This document shows positions 52,041 to 64,000 of a stretch of DNA of 64,000 nucleotides, piece after piece; position 1 is the stretch's first letter; every line of letters starts with the position of its first letter. Below the pieces are notes generated by a model, which saw nothing but the letters and a program-made list of their open reading frames with translations, was not told the DNA's origin and searched no databases. This DNA comes from Datnioides undecimradiatus. Taxonomy: Eukaryota; Chordata; Actinopteri; Lobotiformes; Datnioididae. The DNA lies in NCBI GenBank assembly GCA_008933995.1, contig WARS01000043.1:1712501-1776500 (forward strand), written 5' to 3'. A program made the translations under genes and the position numbers.

Positions 52041-53190
52041 CATTTTCACGCATATTTGAGTTCCACCTCTAAAAACATCAACCATCACAGTGCAGCATGG
52101 AAGGTTATAATGATGCCTTTCAGTGCCTGGTTCCTAGTTGCCATTCAAAAGAAGAAAAAAAACAAACACTTTGTGACTGAGAAACACCAGACATTCATCG
52201 TGATGAGAACCTGCTGCCTCTCAAAGGCCGTAAATAATCTGCAAGCGTTTGTACTTGGCTGCAGATAATCTGGAAATTTAGATTTATTCTCCTTCTGGTA
52301 TTCTGCTATTCTGCTGCAATCAACTCTACGTTGCTCAATTTTACAAGAAAGCCTGATAGTCACACTGTTCCTTGGTAAAAGGCTACAGCAGACATGTTTA
52401 TACTAGCACCAGAGCAGAGGAGGGTTGAATCAGCTCCATTAGACCATTGTTAATGCGACCATGCCCTTAACATTAACGATTTGCTTTGAATGGGCATGAT
52501 TTAAAGTGCATGATGGAGCGTGGACAGCGTCACAACCCAGCGGACTATCAGGGCAACCAATACAGCGTCGAGTCATCGAGTTCATCAAATCGACTGCCTC
52601 ACTTTTAAACTCACATATATTTCATCACTTCCATTAATAATTCACAAGCGTTTTCATCACTTCCATTTTTGAAAAATTATTTTTTTTCCCTCACTCTCGA
52701 CACCCTTGAGAGCACTTTTCCTTAAATGATAAATAACAATGTTGTGTTGTGAATGATGAATAATGAATGCAAGACGGGGGGGAAATGATGAAACACGGCT
52801 CCGTTTTCGTCACGTCGCGACTATTTTAATCGAACTGGCTTTAAATGAATCAAATCACTTGACAATTAATCACTCCGCGTTTCATCTTCCACGCTTTTTT
52901 TATCACCTACATTTTTAGATATTCATTTCCACGCCTTACATAAGCGTCCATAACGACATAAAAACAAAGTACAATACGTACAGTCTGCATTTTCTGTTCA
53001 AGTAATAGTACAGAAGCAATTTTAACAAATAGAAGTTTAAAGTATTCCTCCTTTAATAGTGAACTGTATCCCTTAATAATGCGTTTTTTATGTAAAATCA
53101 CAATCTGCACAGCTTTCAAATGAATCTAACGTGGCGATATTTACCTTTGAGAAAGTGGAAATGTATAAAATGGAAGTAAAGTTTTGCACT

Positions 53191-53220
53191 TGAGACCTAC
53201 TGAGACCTACTGAGACCTAC
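53191..53220. repeat. Three tandem copies of TGAGACCTAC
   Basis: Three exact copies of a 10-base unit lie side by side. Confidence 0.97.
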
Positions 53221-54576
53221 TGTGCTCTAAACGTGTTGGCTTTTTCAGCGACTTAGCCGCTACAACAAAAGCATTTTAATATTTCCCTCCTCATTCTCAG
53301 ATTTTCTTATTTTTGGTGTTTATGGGTTGGCTTGTTGATGGATTTGAGTCTTTATTTGTTAAGTCAAATCATTCATGTACAAGATATAAACACCCTGTTA
53401 GCAAAAGCACTCTGGCCCAGCGCTGTCAACAGAGTAACATGTACTGTTTTGCTACGTGTGGCCCCAGCGAGTCAGGCACGTCAGCGTCGATGCGCTACTG
53501 TAATTCCACCAAAACACTGATATTCTTGTCCAATATATTCATCCATAACATTTGTCTGCTGCCACTGTTTCGCAGCACAACCTGAAGTGAATTCAATTTA
53601 AATTCAGTCGTTCCCTTTGTGATAATGTCTGACTCTATTTGTCATTGCTCCTGGATGCTCTGAGAGTAAAACAAGAGTGTACAGTGTGATAGTAACAAGC
53701 TGGCATGGAAACAAGATACCTCATTTGAACTCGTGAGTTTATCTGCATTATTGAAATAGCATAAATATTGAGGATGGGGAAACCTAATCTCAAGTGGTGC
53801 TCATTTTTCAGGCATGCATCTGATCACGTAAACAGAGGAGCTGTTGTGTTGCTAGTAAACCAGTGTTAGTTTACATGAAATTTCAACAAATTTTCATATT
53901 TTCAGTGGGACAGTTTACAAGTGTTGGACTCCTTCTTTTGGAGAGAGAGCTCCTTTCTCCTTCAGGATTCCTCCTCCTCACTCCCGAGAGTCCAACAATA
54001 CTGGGAAGAAGATCTGCTGAACAGCTTCCTGGCTCGATGCCTCCATCATAATCTTCGTTAGTGTTGCACTTACTAAACATCTGCTGACAGGGAAGACTCA
54101 CTTTCCATTATGGAAATCCACTTTTTTAATGATCCAGAGGTCAAATCTCCTGCACTGCCAAACTTCATCAATACAATATTGTACTGGAGCCTGGCACTGT
54201 GCGGTGATGAATTGTATGAGGGTGAACATCTGCAGGCCTGCAGCTCTGCGCATACATCTATTTTTGCTAATGGAATTGACAAAGTGTGCACACTGAATGT
54301 CTGTGGTTTGGATAATATTCACTAAATGAAAGATGCTGAAAGATGTTGCTCTTAAATTAGAGTCCTGCTCATTTAATATGGGCTCATGCATGTTTGGTTT
54401 ACCGGTCAGACGGAGGGAGCACCGTGCAGAAGACAAGACCCTGATCAATAACTAAACCTAGAAGTCAGCAACCAGGACGATGCCAATAACTGAACTAGTC
54501 AATGTTGTGTGAAACTGCCTGTGTGCTGCGCTGCTGTAATGAGGGATCAGCAGAGTTTATTCTTTTACAAATTACT

Positions 54577-54596
54577 ATTTATTTATTTATTTATTT
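54577..54596. repeat. (TTTA)5 tetranucleotide repeat
   Basis: A short perfect TTTA run in intergenic DNA. Confidence 0.93.
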
Positions 54597-56580
54597 GTGT
54601 TTTAAAGTTGAAAAAAAAGGCAAAAATCACAGCAAAACCAGCCGTGTCCCAAATAAAGGCCTGGAGGAGGACTGTCCTCTTATTTGGGCTGTCATCCAAT
54701 TGAATCCTCACTCAGTTCTAATAACGTAAACCATTTTCAGTATCACTTGTAACAGTAGCTCTTTATGTTTTGTAACAAGCATATCTATGAATTAAAAAGA
54801 ATATATATATATTATAAACGGGTGCTTTATTTCCACTTATTTCAATTTTGATGTAATTGTCATTGAAAAACTCCCATAAGAGACCAGGATCAGGACTATA
54901 ATAAAGAGAAAAGCTTGAGAACAGTACTGGGATTATTCTGGGAATGTCACGCACCAACACAGGCTGCTTGTTAAGAGATAAAAAGAGAAAAACAGCTAAT
55001 GTATAATTATTTTAATAGACGTGCTGACAAACAAAAGAAGTGCATTGTGTAAGTCCCCTTGAAGAGTGTGCATCAGATCCCATGAACAGTATTTACGGTA
55101 GGATTCACAAATAACAATCATACGCCCTCAGCTACCATTTAGCTTTTCAATTTGTATTTCTCTACCCACCACAGCGTGTAACGTTACTATTCATCAAAAT
55201 GACTCCAAGTCTGAAATCAAGTCGGGAATGTTCAAATCCAATCATTCCTGCTCTGGTTTTATGGTCATCCTTTATGATTTTCATTAAAGTCTCATTCACT
55301 TTGACAGCTCATATGACATCTGCTTGTTCCACTTCCAAGCTATTTATCTTGTCACTGAGCTAGAGTTATGCCCCATGAAGCTTCTCTGGGTTCAGTTAAA
55401 GGACTTCCCGTCACTCCTGAATGGAAAACAAACATGTTACTTAGCAGCACATCGTGAAAAAGATGTTTATTAGCAACCCTTGTGTGAGCCTCCCTCTGTC
55501 CCTCTGTCAAAAGCCTTATATATGACAACACATATAACTCTTCTGGGCTGCTGTAGTAGTAGAAACACTGTTCTGCATGCCAGGTACAGTATAACCACAA
55601 AAGATTGGTTCACTTCAGCCTGACATATTTCTGGAAGGGGACGCGGTTGTCGATCAGATGCATGGCTCGCAGCCAGCCCGTGAACATTTCTGTGGACAAC
55701 ACAAAAGGATCCTTGTGCTCGATTGCAAGCCTCTTGATTGTAACACCACAGCCATGCCCTGTGACATAAATCATTAATCTCCATGCATGTGGTGCTGATT
55801 AATTTGTGTATGCAAATGGAATGCCTTGTCAGTCAAAAATTAGACCACGGGGGATCGACGCGGAGGGGCCGCCCAAGTTGTTTGACATAAAGTGATGAAC
55901 GAGATATGGATCAAAACTGTGGGAAAAATCAGCTCGGCGGCGTTCGGCGATGGATTTTATTTTCACTGAAAGAACAAAAGAGCAGGCTTCCTGTTTCGGT
56001 CCTTTTAATGTGTCGCCGCTAAACTCAGAAAATGAATGAAAAATGACACGAACGGTTCGGATGTTTGTAAAAAAAACATGAACAAAAACCTTATTTTTGA
56101 AGAAAAGCTCTAACCACAACCAAATCCAGGCGAAATGCGGCGGTTTATTGTAATGAATGCCAAATCCGTTGAGGGATTTCTGTTCAAAGCACGAAAAACA
56201 CCAGGAGTCATTTCTATCACCACACAGATAATCAATTCTATTTGTGACCAAACTACAAAGACTGACTCAGACTTTACGCCAGTATTTGTTTAAAACATTT
56301 ATATATGAGTTAAAACCCAAACCTCAGCTTCAGCAGCTAATATTACTACAGTTAGTGGCTTTGCGCTCATTGCTTTCATGTATGGTTTCATTCCCATACG
56401 TTTTACAAGACCACGCCGCTACACGACCTCTGTTGTGAAAATCATATTACCTCAGGTGATGTATGCTGGGTTAATCAACCTAAACTGGTTTTTAAAGATT
56501 AACTTTGCGGCATGTGACTGATCGTGGAAAGGAAACTGCATCATATGTGCAGTTGTTTGCATTTTACTCCAACCTCGTGC

Positions 56581-56607
56581 ACACACACGCACACACACAC
56601 ACACACA
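56581..56607. repeat. (AC)n microsatellite, interrupted once
   Basis: An AC run of 27 bases with one G interruption. Confidence 0.95.
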
Positions 56608-56976
56608 TCCCTGCAGGCACAGACACACACTCCATACAGAATACTTTGTACTTAAGAGGAACATCGATCATGTCTAACGTAAAAGTCCTTTAACTTACAC
56701 ACTGTATATAAAATCAATATTGATGCCGTACTAAGTGATAATATTTGATGAGCCTGTAACTGTTTGGTCCTTTGCCAGACATCTTTTTCTAGATTCTAAT
56801 ATGAGGCTTTTATTCGTTCATCACTCACTCTGTCAGGTATCTGTTGTGCAGTTCATTCACAAGCCCGATGCAAACAAATGGGGTCTCCCACCACCGAGAT
56901 GCATTTAAACAGACATGGCTAACAGCTAATTCTAAGCTATTTGGCTTTGGAAACAGCAGCTGAGAAAACAACAAGG

Positions 56977-56980
<4 letters not shown>

Positions 56981-57015
<35 letters not shown>
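56981..57015. repeat. (TC)17 microsatellite
   Basis: A perfect TC run of 35 bases, about 670 bases left of the glrb promoter-like block. Confidence 0.98.
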
Positions 57016-57018
<3 letters not shown>

Positions 57019-57679
57019 GATTACATATATTCTGGATTTCTATCTTGCACACTTCAGATATACTTTTTCACATTCCCCGGTGAATGCATTCCTGCACAAA
57101 CTCTACAGCTCATGCATTTAAATTAACATACTGCACAAATTGCATAACATTACGCACCAAAACACCAAGACACATTCCTCTTATGCAAAAGCCTGCTTGG
57201 CGCTAGAAATAACTGTGATTCTATTAGCCGTACTGGAGCTTTCAATCATATCCCATTGTCTGCATCAGGGTGGTTATGGAACTGTAGATCCGGTGCACTT
57301 AAATCTCCGTCTGCCGATTAAGATCACGTGATATGACTGAAAGCTCCTGTGGCAGCTACTCAATGGTCCGATGGTGAGACAGTCATGGCTTTAATGCTTT
57401 TTATGCTGTCCAGTGTTTGTTTACATCGGTGATATTTGTAAACACGTCGGTTAAATGGGTCTATAATTTCACTTATGATCATACATGCAAATGTGCCTAT
57501 ATTTAGCTATATTAAGCCTAGCGTCTATATTCTATATTGATCCACATCTATATTAAGCCCAGCGTGGTCTTTTAATACCATTAAACTGATAGAATGATAA
57601 ATACCGCTGGAAGCCCTGAGCCTGAACTGGATTGCATCTACATTTAGGTCTCTGCTTTATGGTCTATATAATACAGCCC

Positions 57680-58340
57680 TCGCTGTTCGCGTCCATCTGC
57701 CGCTAAATACCACACAGACACTGCCATAAATAGTGAGACGTTTGCTGCCACCGCGTGAACGACAGCATTTCTCTGCCGCCGTCACGTCACGTCTCAAGCG
57801 TTTAGCAGCGGCTGTTGGATGTTGGAGGCGGGGAGCGGCTGTCCGTGGTGCTGATGGGAGGACTGATGATGCTCTCCGGCTCCGTGCAGCCGCTACTGCG
57901 CATGTTGCATGACAGGTACACGCAAGCCTCCATCTTGGGCATCCCGAGCTGAGGCGAAAAGGGCAGCAGCCATAGACACACAGATTTCAAAATAACAACA
58001 AACCGGGCGCGGTAATAAAAATAAATTTTTTTTTAAAAAAAAATTGGCAATTTGCCGAGATGTAACTTTTTTTTTTCTCCCGAAACCCATTCAACAAATT
58101 GCTTCGGTGAAGAGAGCGGGGAACAGAATGGCAAAGAAAGACAGCGACTGGTCTAGAAGGCTCTGTTAACGACTACTTGCACAGTCAGCTCCACTGGGTC
58201 TAGCTTTCTGAGGAATTGACAGGTGCCAAAGCCAAACGGTAAGTGGGAACGCGTGGCATGTTTTGTGTAAAAACCACTTTAGCGCTATTTATCTCTCCGC
58301 GCGCGCTCGTGTGAAGAGAAATCGTATGATCGCGTTCATA
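57680..58340 (+). promoter_or_regulatory. CpG-rich, promoter-like block for glrb
   Basis: CpG is much denser here than in the flanks, with GTTCGCGTCC, GCCGCCGTCACGTCACGTC, CCGGGCGCGG and TCCGCGCGCGCTCGTG. A TATATAA lies just before it at 57665-57671. The block precedes the first coding exon of glrb by about 3 kb and ends around a strong splice donor, as expected for promoter plus first exon. The start site itself is not visible. Confidence 0.5.
58080..58238 (+). other. glrb: Probable untranslated first exon of glrb
   Basis: CCAAACG|GTAAGTGGG gives a strong donor with GT at 58239-58240. The sequence upstream is promoter-like, and the first coding exon has a strong acceptor only 12 bases before its ATG, so an upstream non-coding exon is required. 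The left boundary is a guess. Confidence 0.45.
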
Positions 58341-61133
58341 TGTGCTGGCATCTTCTTCCTGCACCCCCCCCCCCTCCACTCGTCATGGTGGTCGCCGTTT
58401 GCTGTGCGCTTTCCTCTCCAGCCCCTCTGCTCCTCTCATGCTCAGGCTTTGGGCAAGCGTCCTCCTCTGTTACTTACTTTTCCTTTGTTACAAACGGACC
58501 CAATACGACGTGCAGCCACAGGTTGTGAGTGCCCCGGTGGTCTGAATGTACAGTCTGTTTTGCATTGGTTGCATATCAGTATTGTGATAAGCATAGCATA
58601 GGCCTTTCCTCCTGGGTTAAAGCATTTTACAGATAGATGACAACCCTAGATACTGCACTGAAGTGTATCATATAATCAAAAGTAAAATAGTGAATATTTG
58701 ATATTACTTACAGCAAATTGCATTGCCTTAACATACTAACATTGAGATGAATGGCTCATAAATAATGATAATATGTTTATATAAATATTCTCACCTCCTT
58801 ATAAGCCTACAAGGCTCGTTTTACTTAAAATGGGATGTTTATGGTCCAGAAACTCAAAAATGCACAGCCACAGGAAGTTATATGGGCAGTGCAGAATTGC
58901 TTATTGACCTTGGACCCGTGGGGCAGAACATGCAAGGCTGCTTGAGTCACCGTCAGCCGGCGTGTGACAAAGCCTCTGCAGCTTTAACATTGCCAGTAGT
59001 AAAACACAGCAGCAAGGGCAGTGTTCTACACCGGCGGCACAGAGTTGACTCAGGCACTGCCAAGGTCAATTTATGGACTTGTTCTTAGCTGAACTCACAT
59101 TTTTCCTGCAGATTAGCCCGGGTGTGCATGACGTCCTTGTTATCGCATTAAATTTTTTTTTCTATTTTAAGAATGCACACGTAGCAAACACAGGTGTTCA
59201 CTTCAATACAAGATCAATAGCAACACTTAAATGCTCCCGTATGCCATCCATCAGCTTCAAAAATACCCTCTGATAACGATTCAGCTGAGGTTAAAGTTTG
59301 GCTAATAGAGCGTGGTGCGCTGGAGTTGTTAAGCTTGTTTAATTGTAATGAATTTTTCGGGTTGTCATAACTGTCTGAAGCCCGAGATGAAGTCTTTTTA
59401 ATGTGAAATACAGAGTTTCACCTCTTCAGAACTCAAAAAAACTAAAATTTAAAAAATTCAAGGACACGTCACGCCTAAAGAAGTTGCATGATAAGACAAA
59501 TCTTAAGGGTAGTGGGATGATTCATAAATGGTGTTTATGCCCTAAAACTTATTTTTTTGACTTTTTGTACTTTTACATGAAATACAGTAAGGAAAGATGG
59601 GACATTGTTTGGCTATTAAGGGTGCAGAGGCAGCAATTGTTGGACAACAGGGCCAGTGTGCGCCGTATGTTCATGCCAGAAGCCATATTGTGACTGGCAG
59701 TAACAGAATTTTGTCTTATTTTGTAAGAACTCGTTTAATCTTTTCAGTGACACGTAGACTCATGGATCCATCCTATGCTCTTCCATCCTCTTGACTGGAG
59801 TAGATGGTCAGAAATGGGAGATGTCATGTAGAGCGATCCCGGACAGAAGAGCGGACATGCTGTCTGGTTTACAGGTCGCACACGAAATGGTCAAGTTTTA
59901 CATTCCCCATCACTCCAGCTGCCACAATCTGATATGTGCGCGTCGGCGTTGATGTGATATTGAACATTCTTCTTCTCTGCAATGGGAACACCAACCGACC
60001 CGCCCCCCCCACCCATTTTGCAGGGAACTTCCAAATTGATAAAACGATGTTGACTTAGCTCGGGGTGAGACAAGGTGTTTGCAAGGAGACTATAGGCGCT
60101 GAGCGGAGCACTGGAAACGATTTCCAGTGGAGAAGATGATGATCAATGTGCGGGCGAGGAGCAGTCAGAGAGTTACTGGGCCAAGGCAGTGAGACAGAGA
60201 GCGAGAGAGTGTCTCTGTCTAGACAATAAACTGCTTCAGTTAATATACAGTCTTTCTGGCAGGGCAGGGGGGGGCGGCGGTGAAACTGTTGGCTTTGCTG
60301 TTAGACTCAGTGTCCCTGTGCAATGAAAGGGCACCTCCTTCCTAGATGGGGAATGAATCACACAGGTAATATGGCTGCTAGCTGATTAATGACCCCCATC
60401 AAGAAATGCAAAAAATGCACCACCTACGTGCAGAAGTGTGCATCTGTTTATGTATAGTTGTGTCTGACCTGGCTTTGGACTTCCTAACAAAGAGATTAAT
60501 GGTAAACACACTAGACCATATTATCTCCTACATTTCAGTATTTGTGGTGTGAGACAGGGCTGAACTATAACACCGCAGATTTCATAAATCCAACCAAATT
60601 ATATAGTTTACAAGGGTCGTAACAAACAACTATGGTTGCATAGAGAAACAGCATTATAAAGCCCTTTTTTCTGCAGGTTCTAGACTGAAGCAGGGGATAT
60701 TTCGGGTAATATTTCTTTCAGCCATCCTGTAGAGGTCACATTCACCTGACGAGTCCCGAATGACCATCGTTATTCAGGTGCATTACTCTACTGATTGGAT
60801 TTCTGCTTGAACTTGCGCTACTTGATTAAACCATGTCAGACTGATTAATTTACATTTCAGACATTTACTGCAGGTGACATGCATCCAGAGTGAATGGGGA
60901 CGCGTCATGTCAGGAAAACCGAAGTCAGCTGTGTTCAAGAAATAGATAGCTTTACGCTCCCATGGAGGGATAAGCTTAAGTAGCTTCTGTCCTTGTGTGT
61001 AAATGGATGCTGAGATTGTTTGAATGTGAAGAGAAAATAATTCAGGTTGGGTTATTGAATTGCACACCATTAAGCTTGAGTGATCTGAATGCCGTGCCCT
61101 CCTCTCTTTGTTTGTTTTTTTCGTCCTCCGCAG
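58239..61133 (+). other. Presumed glrb intron 1
   Basis: The stretch runs from the proposed GTAAGT donor to the acceptor CTCCGCAG at 61133. No recognisable gene lies in it. It contains C runs at 58366-58374 and 60003-60010. It is an intron only if the proposed first exon is right. Confidence 0.45.
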
Positions 61134-61267
61134 GCTCAACTCAGAATGGGCATTAAGAAGCTCGCCGTGTTTCTCCTGGTCCTCACCCTTTTTCTGGAAG
61201 GAGGGTCGGCCAAAGAGAAGGGGACGAAGAAGGGAAAGAAAAAAGGGAAGCAGGTTTACTGTCCATC
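61134..61267 (+). CDS. glrb: Glycine receptor beta subunit, first coding exon (gene continues past the window)
   Basis: GLRB is the structural beta subunit of the pentameric glycine-gated chloride channel at inhibitory synapses, and it anchors the receptor to gephyrin. This exon has 12 untranslated bases, then ATG at 61146-61148 in a strong context (A at -3, G at +4). It encodes 40 full codons plus two bases of Ser41. Residues 1-22 form a signal peptide (KKLAVFLLVLTLFLEGGSA). The mature start KEKGTKKGKKKGKQVYCPS follows the human pattern KEKSSKKGKGKKKQYLCPS. The acceptor has a long pyrimidine tract ending CTCCGCAG, and the donor is TC|GTAAGT at 61268. Fish carry two copies (glrba, glrbb), which cannot be told apart from this exon. 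Channel domains lie outside the window. Confidence 0.93.
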
Positions 61268-64000
61268 GTAAGTATGCAATAACAGAAAAACATCCTGGGC
61301 TGTCATAAAGACAATATAGCGTCTCAAAAATGTATGTTTGCACGGCAACCCTAACTTTAATTTAGTTCTGCACATGTGTAAAAACTGTGCAGGCGCACGA
61401 GAGATAGATAAAAGCAATAGTGAAAGTCAGTGAAGCTGAGGTCGTGCTATCCCCACTGTAAGGCCTTGTTCAGACTGCCAGCCCAAGTCTGTTTTCTGTC
61501 ATATCCAGATTGTTCCCAGATTGATTTTAGAAAGTCCGGACAACAAAGAAAAACATGCGAAATGAGATTTTTTGCAAATCGGATCCAAAGCACATTTGGA
61601 AGTGGTTAGAAATGTGATTCCAATCAGATTTCTAGATGGCCCTAAGTAAGGACGCGCTGGCCTCTCAAATACGATTTCAAAATGTCGTTTGCATCACTTG
61701 CAACGTGACAAACAACAGCAACTTCAAATCCAGAGTGACAGAAGCACATAAGAGCCACTGTGCTGCTAATTGCGGAGTGGCAGTCTTGAGAGAACAGCAC
61801 TCAGTAGCCAGACGCTGAAATAAATTGTCTGGTGGTACTTTGGGGGGAGGCCTCTGTACTGGCAAAGAGCATTTTCCACATTGGAAACTCGCGTCACCGG
61901 CGCGCGTAGTTACTGACGCCTGTTGTTACCACAGTAACCCAAGGAGATAGCCTTTTGACGTCTGGGCAAACAAATCTGATCTGATAACGTAAAAGTGCAA
62001 ACAGTCTGTCTTAAAGATTGGATTTGAGAAACAAACCTGATCTACCTGCGGCCCGGACAAAAAGTCTCCAGCGTGAAGTTCCAGAAACGCTGAACCCTAC
62101 ACGCAGTTTTCACCGCGCCTGGGATCAATATCTCAAAAACTCTGGTTGTTAACTCGGACTATCTGTTTTAAATTTGCAGTTTTCAGGCCCAGACTGAGAT
62201 CACTGTGATGACTACACCATTGGTGTTTTGACAAAGCTCCTCCAAAGCAGTTTACTTCGGCTCATTAGTATATTCCCCGTGATTAATAAACTGACCTACG
62301 TGAAGCACCCGCTCCCTCACCAACTAACCGTTTTGGTTAAGAAGTGTGAACATTACCTTGCAACAAACCTGTAGTGTGTTGTTCAATGCTCTGTTGTAGG
62401 AAGTCAAATAAATGAGCCTTGAATCTGGATCCTTAACTTTGGAGGTGCCCCATTACTGGCAGTTAAGCGCGCAGTTAAGGCACAATTGCTTTACACTTAA
62501 TGGATCTTACTTTCGAGTCTTTGTTCACCAGTCACAATTGACTAAATCTCATCAGCAGCATCCCTACAGACCAACTTAAGTCCGATATGTGGCTTCAACC
62601 CAGTCAAGCGGGAACAATGGACATCCCAGAAATGAACTCACACCCTCCAAAATCCTGAGAAAACTCGCAAATCAACACGTTTACCGAAAGTCACAGCTCC
62701 TTTGACATTGGCCACCGTTCAAGCACTTATTTACTCTAACTCTGCCAGCTGTCTGCAGCTGTTTGCTAAATGTGAGACTGTGCAAGGATGTAGGGAGGTT
62801 TTCAGGTCATTACGGGTCAATTCTGCATGTGTCTCATAACAGCCTGAACATCAACATGTCCTAACATGCCTTTGGACTGTCCATTGACTCTATGCAGCGG
62901 AGAGCTGCACCCTCTATTTCCTTAAATGGTAACAAATGGCTCGACAATGAAACTTCCTGAAATGAGAGAGAGAGCGTTTGATGTAGTCCCAGTATTGGCA
63001 AGTGTAAGCTGTATGACATATTTCGTGTTTAGTGCTGTGGATGCCTTTGTGGATCAAGGGAACCACTTGGTTCCAGTTTAGCTGTTGCGCTTGAGGTTGT
63101 CAGAGGGGTCGGTTAAAAGAGAGGGGGGGGGGGAGAGGTTTAGTGGATGGGAATTATGTGTTTCACTTTGATCAGAGCAACCGCAGAACGTACACACAGC
63201 GCGCGGCATTCCTGTGGAGCACTTTAACTCATCCTCAGTGCATGATAAGGTTTACATAATGCTATGTAAAGTGCTTTGAGAAGGGGAAATTCTTTGGCAG
63301 GAGAATTCATTGCCACCCACAAGGAGGTTTTCTTTTTCTCCTTTCTCTCCTGCCAGATCCTGTTCCTCTCTCCTTTCCCTCCCCCCGTTGACCCATTGTT
63401 TTTTCATCCGTCAACCTCACAAAGCAAACGATGTTTGGCCGAACGTCTTTGAAAGTCACCGCCTCACGTTATAGTGGTAATTTTCAGTAGACAGCTGTTT
63501 TTGTGGGATGGTTCAAATGGTAAATTTCACTTTGGGTTGAAAAACAATGATTTCCACTTTAAAAAAAATATATATTTGCTTTTCTGTTTGTCTTGCCAAG
63601 TCATTCGTGCTCTTTGCCACCCAGATGTTGACACAATTCCTTGAATGATTTTTCCCAATTTCACAAAAATAAACAGAAAAATGCAGTCAAATACTTTTTA
63701 GCTTATTCACTTTGCAAATCAACACAAGAAAATCGCCTCTCTCTCACTAATATTTGAGTTACTGTAGCATTTGATGCCTGTATCATCTAATTACCTTAGG
63801 CAGTCTAGCCTCAACTGAACTGTGTTTAGTGCTTATCAGGGAATGTTAGCATGATAACACGATAAGATGCAAAACATGGTAAACATTACTTAGCAGCAGC
63901 GTGGTAGCATTTTCTCTGTGAGCATGTTAGCACGCTGAAACCTGCACCTACCTCATATCACAAGTATAGCTTCAGCCTCACACAGTCGTTTCATGGTGTC
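61268..64000 (+). other. glrb intron after the first coding exon (incomplete)
   Basis: The intron starts with GTAAGTATG and runs off the window. I looked for the next expected coding block (after CPS, in human beginning QQSAEDLARV) and did not find it. It holds a likely MITE (61463-62010) and a G run at 63123-63132. Confidence 0.75.
61463..62010. mobile_element. Likely non-autonomous DNA transposon (MITE)
   Basis: The left end GTTCAGACTGCCAGCCCAAG with CAGATTG motifs, and the right end (reverse complement CAGACTGTTTGCACTTTTAC, then GATCAGATTTGTTTGCC), are imperfect inverted copies of one another. Both resemble ends of fish elements that begin GTTCAGACTG. No transposase is encoded. The termini are diverged, and exact limits and target duplication are not certain. 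Confidence 0.5.

Larger units (their letters stand above)
49301..57679. other. Intergenic DNA between divergent pdgfc and glrb
   Basis: No gene is recognised on either strand. Open frames of up to 203 codons (50726-51337) include a (CA)n run and have no motif. The stretch holds microsatellites, a 10-base tandem repeat and fish repeat fragments, which are listed separately. It is the natural place for shared or separate distal regulatory elements, but none can be identified by eye. Confidence 0.7.

Noticed and set aside
57802-57990. Small minus-strand frame in the CpG-rich block
   Set aside because: CpG-rich DNA often gives open frames; no motif, start context or splicing supports a divergent coding gene.
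60783-61343. 186-codon open frame on the minus strand across the glrb exon
   Set aside because: It is antisense to the glrb first coding exon and its splice sites and has no motif; it is a shadow frame.

Overview
The window is vertebrate nuclear DNA, most likely from a ray-finned (percomorph-like) teleost. It has long AT-rich introns, GT/AG splice sites, many (CA)n, (TA)n and (TC)n microsatellites, and several interspersed repeats of the kind common in fish genomes. No prokaryotic gene organisation, CRISPR array or operon is present. Species cannot be named from the sequence.

Only two protein-coding genes can be supported. The first is a complete six-exon pdgfc (platelet-derived growth factor C) on the minus strand, with coding exons between 48631 and 5305. 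The exons are 48520-48631, 19833-20025, 14853-15033, 6880-7087, 6527-6744 and 5305-5418. Together they give an uninterrupted 341-residue protein: signal peptide, CUB domain, hinge with a basic processing site, and a PDGF/VEGF cystine-knot domain. All junctions are in frame. The second is the 5' end of glrb (glycine receptor beta subunit) on the plus strand. Its first coding exon is 61134-61267 (ATG at 61146), and the rest of the gene lies beyond the right edge. A CpG-rich, promoter-like block at about 57680-58340, with a probable untranslated first exon ending at 58238, is its likely start. The two genes are divergent (head to head), the same neighbourhood as in other vertebrates.

Layout: 1-5304 is pdgfc 3' UTR and downstream DNA with a decayed LINE reverse transcriptase. 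5305-48631 is the pdgfc gene, whose intron 1 alone is 28.5 kb and holds a decayed mariner transposase and other repeats. 48632-57680 is the pdgfc 5' UTR/promoter and intergenic DNA. 57680-64000 is the glrb promoter, first introns and first coding exon, with a likely MITE at about 61463-62010.

I found no previously undescribed system. The observations most worth a second look are a triple tandem splice acceptor next to the PDGF-C proteolytic processing site, a short uORF ahead of the pdgfc start codon, a 17-bp near-perfect hairpin in intron 1, and the transposon relics. Most other open frames in the window look like chance frames or shadows.
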